From Actinomadura sp. J1-007 (lineage in GTDB: Bacteria; Actinomycetota; Actinomycetes; Streptosporangiales; Streptosporangiaceae), in assembly GCF_009793335.1 (NCBI RefSeq), contig NZ_WING01000002.1, positions 1,240,001 to 1,304,000 of the forward strand: a stretch of 64,000 nucleotides of DNA. Reading direction: 5' to 3'. Positions 8,339 to 17,667 of the stretch are shown in pieces (position 1 is the stretch's first letter; every line of letters starts with the position of its first letter). A model generated the notes under the pieces. The model made no database searches. It was not told the origin of the DNA and saw only the letters and a program-made list of their open reading frames with translations. The position numbers and the translations under genes are program-made.

Positions 8339-9917
8339 CGGCCGGGGCCGGGGAGCCGGGAGGTGCCATGGGCGGGCCGGGCCGCGGGACCGGGGCCGGG
8401 AGCGGGGCCGGGCCGACGCTGCGGCGGCTGGCGGGCGCGCCGGACCTCGGGCTGCGGGTGCTGGCGGGCGCGGACCTGCTGGACCGTCCCGTCCGGTGGG
8501 TGTTCACGACGGACCTGCGCGACCCGGGCCGCTACCTGGCCGGCGGGGAGCTGGTGCTGACCGGGCTGATGTGGCGGCGGGGCGCCGCGGACTCGGAGGA
8601 GTTCGTGGCGGCCGTCGCCCGGCGCGGCGCGGTCGGGCTCGCCGCGGGCGCCGCCGCGCTCGGGCAGGTGCCGTCCGACGTGGTGGACGCCTGCGAGCGG
8701 CACCGGCTGCCGCTGCTGGAGGTCCCGGCGGACGTGTCGTTCGCGACGCTGACGCGGCGGGTGATGACCGGCCGGTGGGGGGAGCCCGCCGACCGGCGCG
8801 GCGCCCTGCTCGCGGCGGTCGCCGCGGGCGAGCCGCCGCTGGACCTGGTGGCGGCGGAGCTGGACCGGCCGTGCTGGATCGTCGGGCCGACGGGCCGCGT
8901 GCTCGCGGGCGCGGGCGAGGTGCCCGCGGGCGAGCTGGCCGGGCTGTTCCACCGGGGCGGCGGCCGGGCCCGGCGCGCCCGCGCGGAGGGGCGGACGTTC
9001 GGGCTGGCGCCGCTCGTGGTCCTGCCCCGTTCCCCGGCGGCGTGCTTCCTCGCGGTGGAGGACGCCGGGGACGCCGACCTCGGCGGCGTCGCGGCGGACC
9101 TGGCGGCGGCCGTCGGCCTGGAGGCCGCCCGCCGCGGCGGCCGGGACCAGGCGCCCGCGCCGTCCGGACGGCTCGTGCGGGGCCTGCTGACCGACGACCG
9201 CTCGCCGCGCGAGATCGCGGACCTGCTCGCGGACCTGGACCTCGGCGGCGGGGACGTCCCGGTCGCCGTGGCCGTGTCGGTCGCGGGCGGCGGCGACGGC
9301 CACGCGGTCGCCGCGTACCTGGTCACCGACACGGCCGGGGGCCCGGCGGCGGTGGCCGAGTGGCAGGACGAGACGCTCGCGCTCGTACGGCTGGACGCCG
9401 AGGGGCGCGCCGCGCTGCCCGCGCGCCTGCGTTCGGCGGCGCGGCTCCTCGCCGCCGCGCTGCCGGGCCGCCGGATCGCGGCCGGGGTGAGCGGCACCGC
9501 CTCCAGCGGCCTCGGCCCGCGCGAGGCCCTCCAGGAGGCGCGCAACGCGCGGCGGCTCGCCGCGCTCGCCCCCGGCCCCGCCGCCGTCACCTCCGGCGAC
9601 GACGTCGACTCGGTGGACCTGCTGATCGCGTCGATGCCGCGCGGCATCCGGCGGCGGTTCAGGGACGGGCTGATCGGCGAGCTGGAGGCGTACGACGCGC
9701 GGCACGGGGCCGGCCTCACCGCGACGCTGTCCGCGTTCCTCGCCCGCTCGGGCTCGTGGCAGCGCTGCGCGGCCGACCTGCACGTCCACGTCAACACGGT
9801 GCGGTACCGGCTGCGCCGCGTGGAGGAGCTGACCGGACGGGACCTGTCCCGCTTCCCCGACCGCGTGGACCTCTACCTGGCACTGCGCCTCGCCGAGTGG
9901 GAACGCCCCCGGCCTGA
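8335..9917 (+). CDS. PucR-family transcriptional regulator
   Basis: An about 527-residue regulator with an N-terminal PucR/purine-catabolism domain (LRRLAGAPDLGLRVLAG, then the DRPVRWVFTTDLRDP stretch), a middle GGDEF-like region, and a C-terminal helix-turn-helix (HVHVNTVRYRLRRVEELTG) of the CdaR/PucR type. Such proteins activate purine or other catabolic operons on effector binding. GTG at 8335 overlaps the previous stop; ATG at 8368 is an alternative. As sequenced, the frame runs on to 10047 with a low-complexity tail and overlaps adk. Adding one C to the C5 run at 9906-9910 gives a stop at 9917 right after the HTH domain, which is the end given here. Its place at the end of the operon suggests that it controls the operon. 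Confidence 0.82.
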
Positions 9918-9964
9918 CCCGCGCCGCGCACGCGCCCCGTCCCCGCCCCCGCCCTCTACGGACG

Positions 9965-10612
9965 TCAGCCCTCGTACGGGGGAAGGGACAGGTGGCCCCG
10001 GATCTTCCGCTGGACGGTGGCGATCTCGTCGCGGGCGTCCACGGTGAACACGTACTCCTTGCGCGCGAACAGCTCGATCACCGGGTCGGTCTTCTCGTGG
10101 TAGAGGCGGAGCCGCTCGGCGAGGGCCTCCTCGGTGCCGTCCTCGCGGATCACCAGGTCGCCGCCGCACGCGTCGCAGCGGCCCTCGCGCTTCGGACGGT
10201 GCGCGATGAGGTTGTAGTCGAGGCCGCAGCGCGAGCACAGCCGCCGCGCGAGGACCCGGCGGCGCACCTCGGCGTCGGGCAGGTCGAGGTGGATCACGCC
10301 GTCGAGGTCGTAGCTCTCCAGGAAGAACTCGGCCTGCCGCCGGTTGCGCGGGAAGCCGTCCACGACGAACCCGTAGTTCCAGTCGTGCTGCTCCAGCCGC
10401 TCGCGGACGACCCGTTCGACCAGGTCGTCGCCCACCAGCTCGCCGGCCGCCATGGTCCTGCGGACCTGGGCCCCGAGCTTGGTGTGGTTCTGCACGTGCC
10501 AGCGGAAGATGTCGCCGACGCTGATGTGCACCAGGTCGAGGTCGCGGGCGAGCAGCAGCGCCTGGGTGCCCTTGCCGCTGCCCTGCGCGCCGACGATCAC
10601 GTATTTGCGCAT
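9965..10612 (-). CDS. adk: Adenylate kinase
   Basis: A 215-residue nucleoside monophosphate kinase that interconverts ATP, AMP and ADP. The P-loop is GAQGSGKGT near residue 8, the AMP-binding DGFPRN motif is near residue 83, and the LID carries a four-cysteine zinc site (CSRCG and CDACGG). Zinc LIDs are normal in Gram-positive adenylate kinases. It is not in the usual secY ribosomal operon context but lies 3 bases after a universal stress gene on the same strand. That suggests a second, stress-linked copy rather than the housekeeping enzyme. ATG at 10612 is the only good start. Confidence 0.87.
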   Translation of the reverse strand: MRKYVIVGAQGSGKGTQALLLARDLDLVHISVGDIFRWHVQNHTKLGAQVRRTMAAGELVGDDLVERVVRERLEQHDWNYGFVVDGFPRNRRQAEFFLESYDLDGVIHLDLPDAEVRRRVLARRLCSRCGLDYNLIAHRPKREGRCDACGGDLVIREDGTEEALAERLRLYHEKTDPVIELFARKEYVFTVDARDEIATVQRKIRGHLSLPPYEG

Positions 10613-10615
10613 CGT

Positions 10616-11170
10616 CTACTTTGGCATGCGCAGCCGCCAGCCGAGCCGGCGGAAGCGGGGTCTGTCCTGCTCGGGCGCGGCGTCGCCGCGCGCGGCGAGC
10701 GACTCCAGCAGCGAGTCCAGCGAGGGCGGGCGCACGCACACGAGCGTCGCGCGGGACCGGCGGGCGCAGTGCAGCCGCACCGACGGCCTGATCATGCGCG
10801 ACACCGGGCCGCGGCTGCCGTGCCCGACGACCAGGATGTCGTCGTCGCCCGCGAGCCTGACCAAAGTCGCGCCGGGTTCGCCGACCAGCGCGAGCGCGGT
10901 CAGGTCGACGCCGGGCGGCGGCCCGTCGCAGACCTCGGCGAGCAGGCGCGCGATCAGCTCGGCCCCCGCGCCGCGCAGCGCCTCGGTGATGCCGCAGCCG
11001 AGCTGCCCGGCCGCCGAGACGTGCGGCGGCAGCGGCGCGGCGTGGGCGACGAGCATCGGCAGCCCCCGCAGCCGGGACTCGCCGATGCCCCAGGAGAGGG
11101 CGCAGCGCGCCCCGGCGGAGTCGTCGACCCCCACGACGACCCGGGGTCCGCCCTCCGGTCTCGCGATCAC
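10616..11170 (-). CDS. Universal stress protein (UspA domain)
   Basis: A 184-residue single-domain universal stress protein. The fold begins with VVVGVDDSAGARCALSWG, and the ATP-site region is DDDILVVGHGSRGPVSRMI. The usual G-2x-G-9x-G(S/T) motif is only partly kept: the last glycine is replaced by valine, so ATP binding is uncertain. GTG at 11170 follows a CTGGAGGG ribosome site. It is the first gene of a two-gene unit with adk, which fits an energy-stress role. The 267-bp region upstream, to the corA start at 11438, is a divergent promoter region where no clear promoter boxes were recognised. Confidence 0.82.
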   Translation of the reverse strand: MIARPEGGPRVVVGVDDSAGARCALSWGIGESRLRGLPMLVAHAAPLPPHVSAAGQLGCGITEALRGAGAELIARLLAEVCDGPPPGVDLTALALVGEPGATLVRLAGDDDILVVGHGSRGPVSRMIRPSVRLHCARRSRATLVCVRPPSLDSLLESLAARGDAAPEQDRPRFRRLGWRLRMPK

Positions 11171-11437
11171 TTTCCCTCCAGGGGTACGGGCCGCGGATGA
11201 TGTGCACTCCAGGGTGCAGGCATACCCGTTCTGGCGGAAGTGTTTCGCGCCGGGGAATGCCGGGTTTCCCGAAGGTGTCAGCCCCGTACGCGGGAATCGT
11301 TGCTGTCAACGCACGCGGGCGGGGTCGGCAGCGCACGGCGAACGGGGCTGGAGCGCGTGCGCGAGCGCCCGGGGAGGCGTCCCCCGAGCCGGGATCTTTG
11401 CCGTTTTCGTGGGAAGGCCCCCTGGGGGAGGTCGCCG

Positions 11438-12586
11438 ATGGCTGAACGGAGGGCACGGGCCCTGCGCCCGCTGAAGCGCATGGCGGGACGCGGCAGGACC
11501 GTGGAGTACGCGCCGGAGCGCTCGATGGACCCGCGCGCCGAGGACGAGCCCCGCCCCCCGGCGGGCGGAGGGGTCGTGGACGCCGCCGTCTACGTGGACG
11601 GCGTGCGCAAGCACTCCCCGGAGAGCCTCGCCGAGACGTACCGCTGCCTGCGCGACACCGAGCGCGGCATGGCGTGGATCGGGCTGTACCGGCCGGACGA
11701 GGCGCAGCTCATGTCGCTCGCCGACGAGTTCGGGCTGCACGAGCTGGCCGTCGAGGACGCGATCGTCGCCCACCAGCGCCCGAAGCTCGAACGCTACGGC
11801 GACACGCTCTTCGTCGTCCTGCGCGCGGCCCGGTACCTGGACGAGGACGAGGAGGTCGACTTCGGCGAGCTGCACGTGTTCCTCGGCGAGGACTTCGTGC
11901 TCACCGTGCGGCACAGCGAGTCGCCCGACCTGTCGCACGTCCGGCGCAGGCTGGAAAGCACCCCCGAGCTGCTGGCGCGCGGCCCGGAGGCGGTGCTGTA
12001 CGCGATCCTCGACGCCGTGGTCGACCGGTACGCGCCCGTGGTCGCGGGCCTCCAGAACGACATCGACGAGATCGAGACCGAGGTGTTCCGGGGCGACCCC
12101 GACGTGTCGCGGCGGATCTACGAGCTGTCGCGGGAGGTCATCGAGTTCCAGCGGGCGACCCGTCCGCTCGGCTCGATCCTCGGCGCGCTGTCGGCGGGCT
12201 TCGACAAGTACGGCGTGGACGAGGAGATGCGGCGCTTCCTGCGCGACGTCGCCGACCACGCCACCACCGCCGTCGAGCGGGTGGACGGGTTCCGGCAGAA
12301 CCTCCAGGACATCCTGACCGTCAACGCGACCCTCGTCGGGCAGGCGCAGAACGAGGAGATGAAGAACCTCACCGAGGCCAGCTACGCCCAGAACGAGGAG
12401 GTCAAGAAGATCTCCGCGTGGGCCGCGATCCTGTTCGCCCCGACCCTGATCGGGACGATCTACGGGATGAACTTCGACCACATGCCCGAGCTGCACTGGC
12501 TCCTCGGCTACCCGTTCGCCCTCGTGCTCATGGCGCTGGTCTGCCTGGTCCTCCACACCGTCTTCAAGCGCCGCGACTGGCTCTGA
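11438..12586 (+). CDS. corA: CorA-family magnesium/cobalt channel
   Basis: A 382-residue divalent-cation channel. It has a long cytoplasmic N-terminal domain, a long stalk helix around residues 250-310 (EEMRRFLRDVADHATTAVER), and two C-terminal membrane helices with the diagnostic YGMNF selectivity motif between them, near residue 346. The protein ends with the basic cluster FKRRDWL, normal for CorA. ATG at 11438 is chosen because GGGGGAG lies 7-13 bases upstream. The N-terminal 45 residues are extra and basic compared with short CorA proteins. It is transcribed alone, divergently from the stress gene pair. Confidence 0.88.
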   Translation: MAERRARALRPLKRMAGRGRTVEYAPERSMDPRAEDEPRPPAGGGVVDAAVYVDGVRKHSPESLAETYRCLRDTERGMAWIGLYRPDEAQLMSLADEFGLHELAVEDAIVAHQRPKLERYGDTLFVVLRAARYLDEDEEVDFGELHVFLGEDFVLTVRHSESPDLSHVRRRLESTPELLARGPEAVLYAILDAVVDRYAPVVAGLQNDIDEIETEVFRGDPDVSRRIYELSREVIEFQRATRPLGSILGALSAGFDKYGVDEEMRRFLRDVADHATTAVERVDGFRQNLQDILTVNATLVGQAQNEEMKNLTEASYAQNEEVKKISAWAAILFAPTLIGTIYGMNFDHMPELHWLLGYPFALVLMALVCLVLHTVFKRRDWL

Positions 12587-12742
12587 GCCTCCCGGACGGG
12601 ATGGCCGGAGCCGCCGTGATCATGCAGGTCAGCGCCTAGGATGTGGCTTCCGGCCCGTTCTGTCGGTGGGGTCGCCTACGGTCGGCACCGACGGACCGGC
12701 TCCGCGCCGCTCCGCCCTGCCGCCCAGCGAAGGTGACGACCA

Positions 12743-13783
12743 ATGGCCAACAGCACCATCGACCAGGACCACGACTTCCAGGACCACGACTTCCAGAGCC
12801 TCGCCGACCCCTACCGGCGCGAGCTGCTGGCCCACTGCTACCGGATGCTCGGCTCCATCCACGACGCCGAGGACCTGGTGCAGGAGACCTACCTGCGCGC
12901 CTGGCGGTCGTACGGCGGCTTCGAGGGGCGCTCCTCGCTGCGCACCTGGCTCTACCGCATCGCGACCAACGTGTGCCTGACCGCGATCGACCAGCGCGGC
13001 AACCGGCCCATGCCCTCCGGGCTCGGCGCGCCGAGCGACGAGCCCGAGCGGCCCGTGGTCGCCTCACCCGAGGTGCCCTGGCTGGAGCCCGTCCCCGACA
13101 CGGTGATCGGCGCCGACGCCGCCGACCCGGCCACCATCGTGGCGTCCCGGGAGTCCACCCGGCTGGCGTTCGTCGCCGCCCTCCAGCACCTGCCGCCCAA
13201 CCAGCGCGTCGTGCTGATCCTGCGCGACGTCCTGAAGTGGAAGGCGGCCGAGGTCGCCGAGCTGATGGAGACCAGCACGGCGTCGGTCAACAGCGCGCTC
13301 CAGCGGGCACGGGCGCAGCTCCAGCAGGCCGCCCCCGAGCGCGACGCCCTCGTCGAGCCGACCGACCCCGGCCAGCGCGAGCTGCTCGACCGGTACGCGC
13401 GGGCGTTCGAGCGCGCCGACATCGAGGCGCTGGTCGAGCTGTTCAAGAAGGACGCGGTCTGGGAGATGCCGCCGTTCCCCGAGTGGTTCGTCGGCGCCGA
13501 GACCATCGTGCGGCTCATCGGCGCCCAGTGCGGCCCGACCCCCGGCGAGCTGCGCATGGTCCCGACCGCCGCCAACGGGCAGCCCGCCTTCGCGATGTAC
13601 CGGCGGGGCGACGACGGCGTGCACCGGGCGTTCCAGCTCCAGGTCGTGGCGGTCACCTCGGAGGGCATCGCGCAGGTCTCGGCGTTCTTCGACACGCGCC
13701 TGTTCGGCCACTTCGGGCTGCCCGAGGAGCTCCCGGCCGAGGCGCCCGGGGACGTGCCCGGGGAGGTGCCCGCCGGCGCCTGA
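12743..13783 (+). CDS. ECF sigma factor with C-terminal SnoaL-like domain (SigG-like)
   Basis: A 346-residue extracytoplasmic-function sigma factor. Region 2 is at about residues 20-90 (HCYRMLGSIHDAEDLVQETYLRAWR) and region 4 at about 150-200 (LQHLPPNQRVVLILRDVLKWKAAEVAELM). A SnoaL/NTF2-like domain at about 215-335 replaces an anti-sigma partner, as in the SigG/SigJ groups of actinobacteria. No anti-sigma gene is adjacent. The C-terminal domain probably controls its activity by folding back or binding a ligand, which is known for related groups. An AGCGAAGGTGACG ribosome region precedes the ATG. Its regulon is unknown; the closest downstream genes are the pca operon. Confidence 0.88.
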   Translation: MANSTIDQDHDFQDHDFQSLADPYRRELLAHCYRMLGSIHDAEDLVQETYLRAWRSYGGFEGRSSLRTWLYRIATNVCLTAIDQRGNRPMPSGLGAPSDEPERPVVASPEVPWLEPVPDTVIGADAADPATIVASRESTRLAFVAALQHLPPNQRVVLILRDVLKWKAAEVAELMETSTASVNSALQRARAQLQQAAPERDALVEPTDPGQRELLDRYARAFERADIEALVELFKKDAVWEMPPFPEWFVGAETIVRLIGAQCGPTPGELRMVPTAANGQPAFAMYRRGDDGVHRAFQLQVVAVTSEGIAQVSAFFDTRLFGHFGLPEELPAEAPGDVPGEVPAGA

Positions 13784-13803
13784 CCGCGCTCGCTCCCCCT
13801 TCT

Positions 13804-13833
13804 TTCCGCTGAGTGGAAGCCCGGGGCTTCCAC
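13804..13833. promoter_or_regulatory. Overlapping palindromes upstream of pcaH, probable IclR operator
   Basis: Two inverted repeats overlap here. The first is TTCCGCTGAGTGGAA at 13804-13818. The second is a perfect 21-base palindrome at 13813-13833 with 10-bp arms (GTGGAAGCCC). The first matches the pattern TTCCGC-N3-GYGGAA also found at 18432-18446 upstream of pobA. The IclR regulator encoded at 17668 is the obvious candidate to bind both. The site lies 145 bases before the pcaH start. Confidence 0.55.
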
Positions 13834-13977
13834 CGGCCGCGACCGCTGCCAGGGTGGGGGCAGCGGCAGGACAGCGCATGGAGCGCCCCGGCCGCGCCGC
13901 CGACCCCGGGGCCCGGCACCGCCGCTCCCGTCCCGGACGGGGCGCGGCGAGCGCGGCCAGCGAGAAGGGAACCTGGC

Positions 13978-14642
13978 ATGACCCACCCCCGTACCTGTAT
14001 CCCGGCTACGCCAGCACGGTGCTGCGGGCGCCCGCCCGGGAGCCGGTCATGCCGAAGCTCGGCCCCGACAGCGTCGAGCTGGCCTCCCCGGTCTTCGGGC
14101 ACGCCGAGCTCGGCCCCCTCGACGCCGACCTGACCCGGCGGCACGCGGGCGAGCCGCTCGGCGAGCGGATCATCGTGACCGGGCGGCTGCTGGACGGCTC
14201 GGGCCGCCCCGTCCGCGGCGCGCTGGTCGAGGTGTGGCAGGCGAACGCGGCGGGCCGGTACGCGCACGGCGGCGACCAGCACCCCGCGCCGCTCGACCCC
14301 AACTTCACCGGCGCGGGCCGCTGCCTGACCGACGACGAGGGCCGCTACCGGTTCGTCACCATCAAGCCCGGCGCGTACCCGTGGCGCAACCACCACAACG
14401 CCTGGCGCCCGGCGCACATCCACTTCTCGGTGTTCGGCACGGCGTTCACCCAGCGCCTCGTCACCCAGATGTACTTCCCGGGCGACCCGCTGTTCGCGCA
14501 CGACCCGATCATGCGGTCGATCCCCGAGCAGAAGGACCGCGACCTGCTCGTCTCCCGCTTCGACCTCGACACCACCGAGCCCGAGTGGGCGCTCGGCTAC
14601 CAGTGGGACATCGTGCTCGGCGACACCCCGATGGAGGCGTGA
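13978..14642 (+). CDS. pcaH: Protocatechuate 3,4-dioxygenase beta subunit (one-base gap near start)
   Basis: The iron-carrying beta subunit of the enzyme that cleaves protocatechuate between its hydroxyl groups to give 3-carboxymuconate. Core motifs are GQxxE-like LVEVWQANAAGRYAH, the LDPNFTGAGR segment, the tyrosine/histidine ligand region YPWRNHHNAWRPAHIHFSV, and the TQMYFPGDPLF stretch. ATG at 13978 follows an AGAAGGGA ribosome site, but its frame leaves the gene after a C5 run at 13986-13990. One more C there joins it to the long frame and yields 221 residues beginning MTHPPYLYPGYAST. Without the repair no good start exists. It is the first gene of the pca operon and is 2 bases from pcaG. 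Confidence 0.9.
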
Positions 14643-14644
14643 CG

Positions 14645-15214
14645 ATGACGTCCCCCAACCCGGCCCCGGCCCCCGCGCCGACCCCGTCCCAGACGGTCGG
14701 CCCGTTCTTCGGCTACGCGCTGCCCTACGAGGGCGGGCCCGAGGTGGTCCCCTCGTGGCGCCCCGGAGCGGTCCGCGTCCACGGCCAGGTGCTCGACGGG
14801 GCGGGCGTGACCGTCCCGGACGCGCTCGTGGAGATCTGGCAGGCCGACGAGCACGGCGCGATCCCGCGCCGCGAGGGCGGCCTGCGCCGCGGCGGGCGCG
14901 GCTTCTCGGGCTTCGGCCGGTGCGGCACCGACCCGGCCGGACGCTACTGGTTCGACACCGTCAAGCCCGGCGCGACCGGCGGCTCCGCCCCGTACATCGC
15001 CGTCCTGGTCTTCGCGCGCGGCCTGCTCAAGCCGGTCTTCACCCGGCTGTACTTCCCCGAGGACGCCGCCGCCCACGAGAGCGACCCGGTGCTCGCGGAC
15101 GTCCCGGCCTCCCGCAGGGACACCCTGATCGCGGAGCGTGAGGGCGACGGGGCGTACCGTTTCGATGTCCACCTCCAAGGCGAACGGGAGACGGTGTTCT
15201 TTGGGTACTACTGA
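14645..15214 (+). CDS. pcaG: Protocatechuate 3,4-dioxygenase alpha subunit
   Basis: The 189-residue non-catalytic alpha subunit, which pairs with the beta subunit to form the active site. The N-terminal TPSQTVGPFFGYALPY segment is diagnostic of this subunit, followed by ALVEIWQADEHGAIP and the late VFTRLYFPED stretch, which parallels the beta subunit. The ATG lies directly after the pcaH stop. The first 14 residues are a proline/alanine-rich extension. The end of the gene overlaps the proposed TTG start of pcaB. Confidence 0.92.
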   Translation: MTSPNPAPAPAPTPSQTVGPFFGYALPYEGGPEVVPSWRPGAVRVHGQVLDGAGVTVPDALVEIWQADEHGAIPRREGGLRRGGRGFSGFGRCGTDPAGRYWFDTVKPGATGGSAPYIAVLVFARGLLKPVFTRLYFPEDAAAHESDPVLADVPASRRDTLIAEREGDGAYRFDVHLQGERETVFFGYY

Positions 15215-16433
15215 CCGTTCCCCGGACGGCCCGCGAGACGCCGCGGACCCGGCGGACGGCCCGGCCCCGGCGGACGCCGCCGACGTCGGGCTTCTGTCGC
15301 CCGTCCGCGCGGGGACGGCCGCCGCGGCCGCCACCGGCGACGCCGCCTGGCTCCAGGCCATGCTGGACGCCGAGGCCGCGCTGGCCCGCGCGCAGGCGCG
15401 CCTCGGGATCGTCCCGGACGACGCCGCGCGCGCGATCACCGGGGCCGCCCGCGCCGACCGGTTCGACCTGGCCGGGCTGGCGCGCCGCGCCCGCGGCGCC
15501 GGCAACCCCGTGGTGCCGCTGGTCGCCGACCTGCGCGGCCTCGCCGGCGCGGCGGGCGAGCACGTCCACCGGGGCGCGACCAGCCAGGACATCGTCGACA
15601 CCGGCGCCATGCTCGTCGCGGCCCGGACCAGGCGCGCCGCCCTCGCCCCGCTCGACCGGGCACTGGACGCGCTGGCCGGGCTCGCGGCGGAGCACCGCGA
15701 CACGCCGATGGCGGGCCGCACCCTCGGCCGCCAGGCGATGCCGACCACGTTCGGGGCCAAGGCCGCGGGCTGGCTCGTCGGCCTGCTCGACGCCCGCGCC
15801 GCCCTCGCCGCCGTCGCGCTCCCGGTCCAGCTCGGCGGGGCCGCCGGCACCCTCGACGCGTACGGCGACCGGGCGCTCGACCTGGTCGCCGCGTACGCCG
15901 CGGAGACCGGCCTCGCCCAGCCCGCGCTGCCCTGGCACACCCGCCGCACGCCCGTCGCCGCGCTCGGCTCGGCGCTCGCGCTCGTCGCCGGGGCCCTCGG
16001 CCGGATCGCCTCCGACGTCGTCGTGCTCGCGCAGAGCGAGGTCGACGAGGTCGCCGAGCCCGCCGCGCCCGGCCGGGGCGGCTCGTCGGCCATGCCGCAC
16101 AAGCGCAACCCCGCGCTCGCCGCCATGATCCGGTCGGCGGCGCTCCAGGTCCCCGCGTACGCGCAGGTCCTGCTCGCCGCGCAGGCCGCCCCGTACGAAC
16201 GGCCCGCGGGGGAGTGGCACGCCGAGTGGCAGCCGCTCCGCGAGTGCCTGCGCCTCACCGGCGGCGCCGCCGAGACCGCCGCCGAGCTGCTGGACGGGCT
16301 GGAGGTCCGCCCCGCCCGGATGCGGGCGCACCTGGACGACCTGCTCGGCGTCCTCCCCGAGGGCGTCGGCGTCGGGGCCGCGCCCGAGCTCGTCGACCGG
16401 GCGCTCGCCGCGTACGCGAGGGCCCGCGCATGA
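15201..16433 (+). CDS. pcaB: 3-carboxy-cis,cis-muconate cycloisomerase
   Basis: A protein of about 410 residues in the fumarase/aspartase superfamily that lactonises carboxymuconate to gamma-carboxymuconolactone. Superfamily marks are the RGATSQDIVDTGAML stretch and the mobile signature loop GGSSAMPHKRNPALAA near residue 295. TTG at 15201 is proposed because it overlaps pcaG in the tight-operon style and has GGGAGA 10 bases upstream; an ATG at 15165 is the alternative. The N-terminus is rich in alanine, proline and aspartate before the first helix. It is followed after 13 bases by pcaL. Confidence 0.88.
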   Translation: MGTTDRSPDGPRDAADPADGPAPADAADVGLLSPVRAGTAAAAATGDAAWLQAMLDAEAALARAQARLGIVPDDAARAITGAARADRFDLAGLARRARGAGNPVVPLVADLRGLAGAAGEHVHRGATSQDIVDTGAMLVAARTRRAALAPLDRALDALAGLAAEHRDTPMAGRTLGRQAMPTTFGAKAAGWLVGLLDARAALAAVALPVQLGGAAGTLDAYGDRALDLVAAYAAETGLAQPALPWHTRRTPVAALGSALALVAGALGRIASDVVVLAQSEVDEVAEPAAPGRGGSSAMPHKRNPALAAMIRSAALQVPAYAQVLLAAQAAPYERPAGEWHAEWQPLRECLRLTGGAAETAAELLDGLEVRPARMRAHLDDLLGVLPEGVGVGAAPELVDRALAAYARARA

Positions 16434-16446
16434 AGGGGGCCCGCGC

Positions 16447-17631
16447 ATGAACCTGCACCACCGCCTCGACGGCCCGGACGGCGCGCCCGTCCTCGTCCTC
16501 GGGCCGTCCCTCGGCACCACGCTCGACCTGTGGGCGCCGCAGCTCCCCGCGCTCGGCGGATGGCGCACGCTCCGCTACGACCTGCCCGGCCACGGCGGGT
16601 CGCCCGCGCCCGGCGCGCCGTTCACCGTCGAGGACCTCGCGGACGCGGTCGCCGCGCTCCTGGACCGGTACGGCATCGCACGGGCCGCCTACGCCGGGGT
16701 CTCCCTCGGCGGCGCCGTCGGCACGGCGCTCGCCCTCGCCCATCCGGCGCGCGTCGCGAGCCTCGTGCTGTGCTGCACCTCGCCGCGCTTCGGACCGCCC
16801 GAGCCCTGGCTCGAACGCGCCGCGCTCGTCCGCCGCGAGGGCACCGGGCCGGTGGCCGACTCCGCGGCGCAGCGCTGGTTCACGCCGGCGTTCGGCGGCG
16901 CCGCGCCCTACGTCGCCATGCTCCGCGCGGCCGACCCCGAGGGCTACGCGGCCTGCTGCGAGGCCCTCGCCCGGTTCGACGCCACCGAACGCCTCGCGGA
17001 GATCGAGGCACCGACGCTGGTCGTCGCCGGGGCCGAGGACGGCCCGACCCCGCCGCGCGGCCACGCCGACGTCCTCGCCGGGACGATCCCCGGCGCGGGG
17101 CTGCTCGTCGTCCAGAACGCCGGCCATCTCGCCAACGTCGAACGCCCCGGCCCCGTGACCGGCGCCCTCACCGCGCATCTGGACCGCACCTGGAAGGGAC
17201 TCCGCCCGATGGACCCGGCCCCCGCGGGCGCCGCCCCCGCCGACCCGCCCCTCACCGACGACGAGCGGCGGCACGCGGCCGGCATGGCCGTCCGCCGCGA
17301 GGTGCTGGGCGACGCGCACGTGGACGGCGCGGTGGCCCGCACCACCGGGTTCACCGCCGACTTCCAGGACCTCATCACCCGGTACGCGTGGGGCGAGATC
17401 TGGACCCGCCCCGGCCTCGACCGCCGGACGCGCAGCTGCGTCACGCTGACCGCCATGGTCGCCGGCGGCCACCTGGACGAGCTGGCCATGCACGTCCGCG
17501 CCGCGCTGCGCAACGGCCTGACCAGGGACGAGATCAAGGAGGTCCTGCTCCAGACCGCGGTGTACTGCGGGGTCCCCGCCGCCAACTCGGCGTTCGCCGT
17601 CGCCCAGCGGGTACTGGCGGAAGAGGGATAG
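16447..17631 (+). CDS. pcaL: Fused 3-oxoadipate enol-lactonase / 4-carboxymuconolactone decarboxylase
   Basis: A 394-residue two-domain enzyme for the next two steps of the protocatechuate branch. Residues about 1-250 are an alpha/beta hydrolase (PcaD), with the nucleophile elbow AGVSLGGAVG near residue 82 and the catalytic histidine in QNAGHLANVERP. Residues about 265-394 are a carboxymuconolactone decarboxylase (PcaC), with TRSCVTLTAMVAGGHLDELAMH and the AVYCGVPAANSAF region. The PcaD-PcaC fusion is typical of actinobacteria. The end product is 3-oxoadipate; the CoA-transferase and thiolase needed next are not in the window. Confidence 0.93.
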   Translation: MNLHHRLDGPDGAPVLVLGPSLGTTLDLWAPQLPALGGWRTLRYDLPGHGGSPAPGAPFTVEDLADAVAALLDRYGIARAAYAGVSLGGAVGTALALAHPARVASLVLCCTSPRFGPPEPWLERAALVRREGTGPVADSAAQRWFTPAFGGAAPYVAMLRAADPEGYAACCEALARFDATERLAEIEAPTLVVAGAEDGPTPPRGHADVLAGTIPGAGLLVVQNAGHLANVERPGPVTGALTAHLDRTWKGLRPMDPAPAGAAPADPPLTDDERRHAAGMAVRREVLGDAHVDGAVARTTGFTADFQDLITRYAWGEIWTRPGLDRRTRSCVTLTAMVAGGHLDELAMHVRAALRNGLTRDEIKEVLLQTAVYCGVPAANSAFAVAQRVLAEEG

Positions 17632-17667
17632 CGGGGGACCCCGCGCGGGGCCGGGACCGGGGAGACG

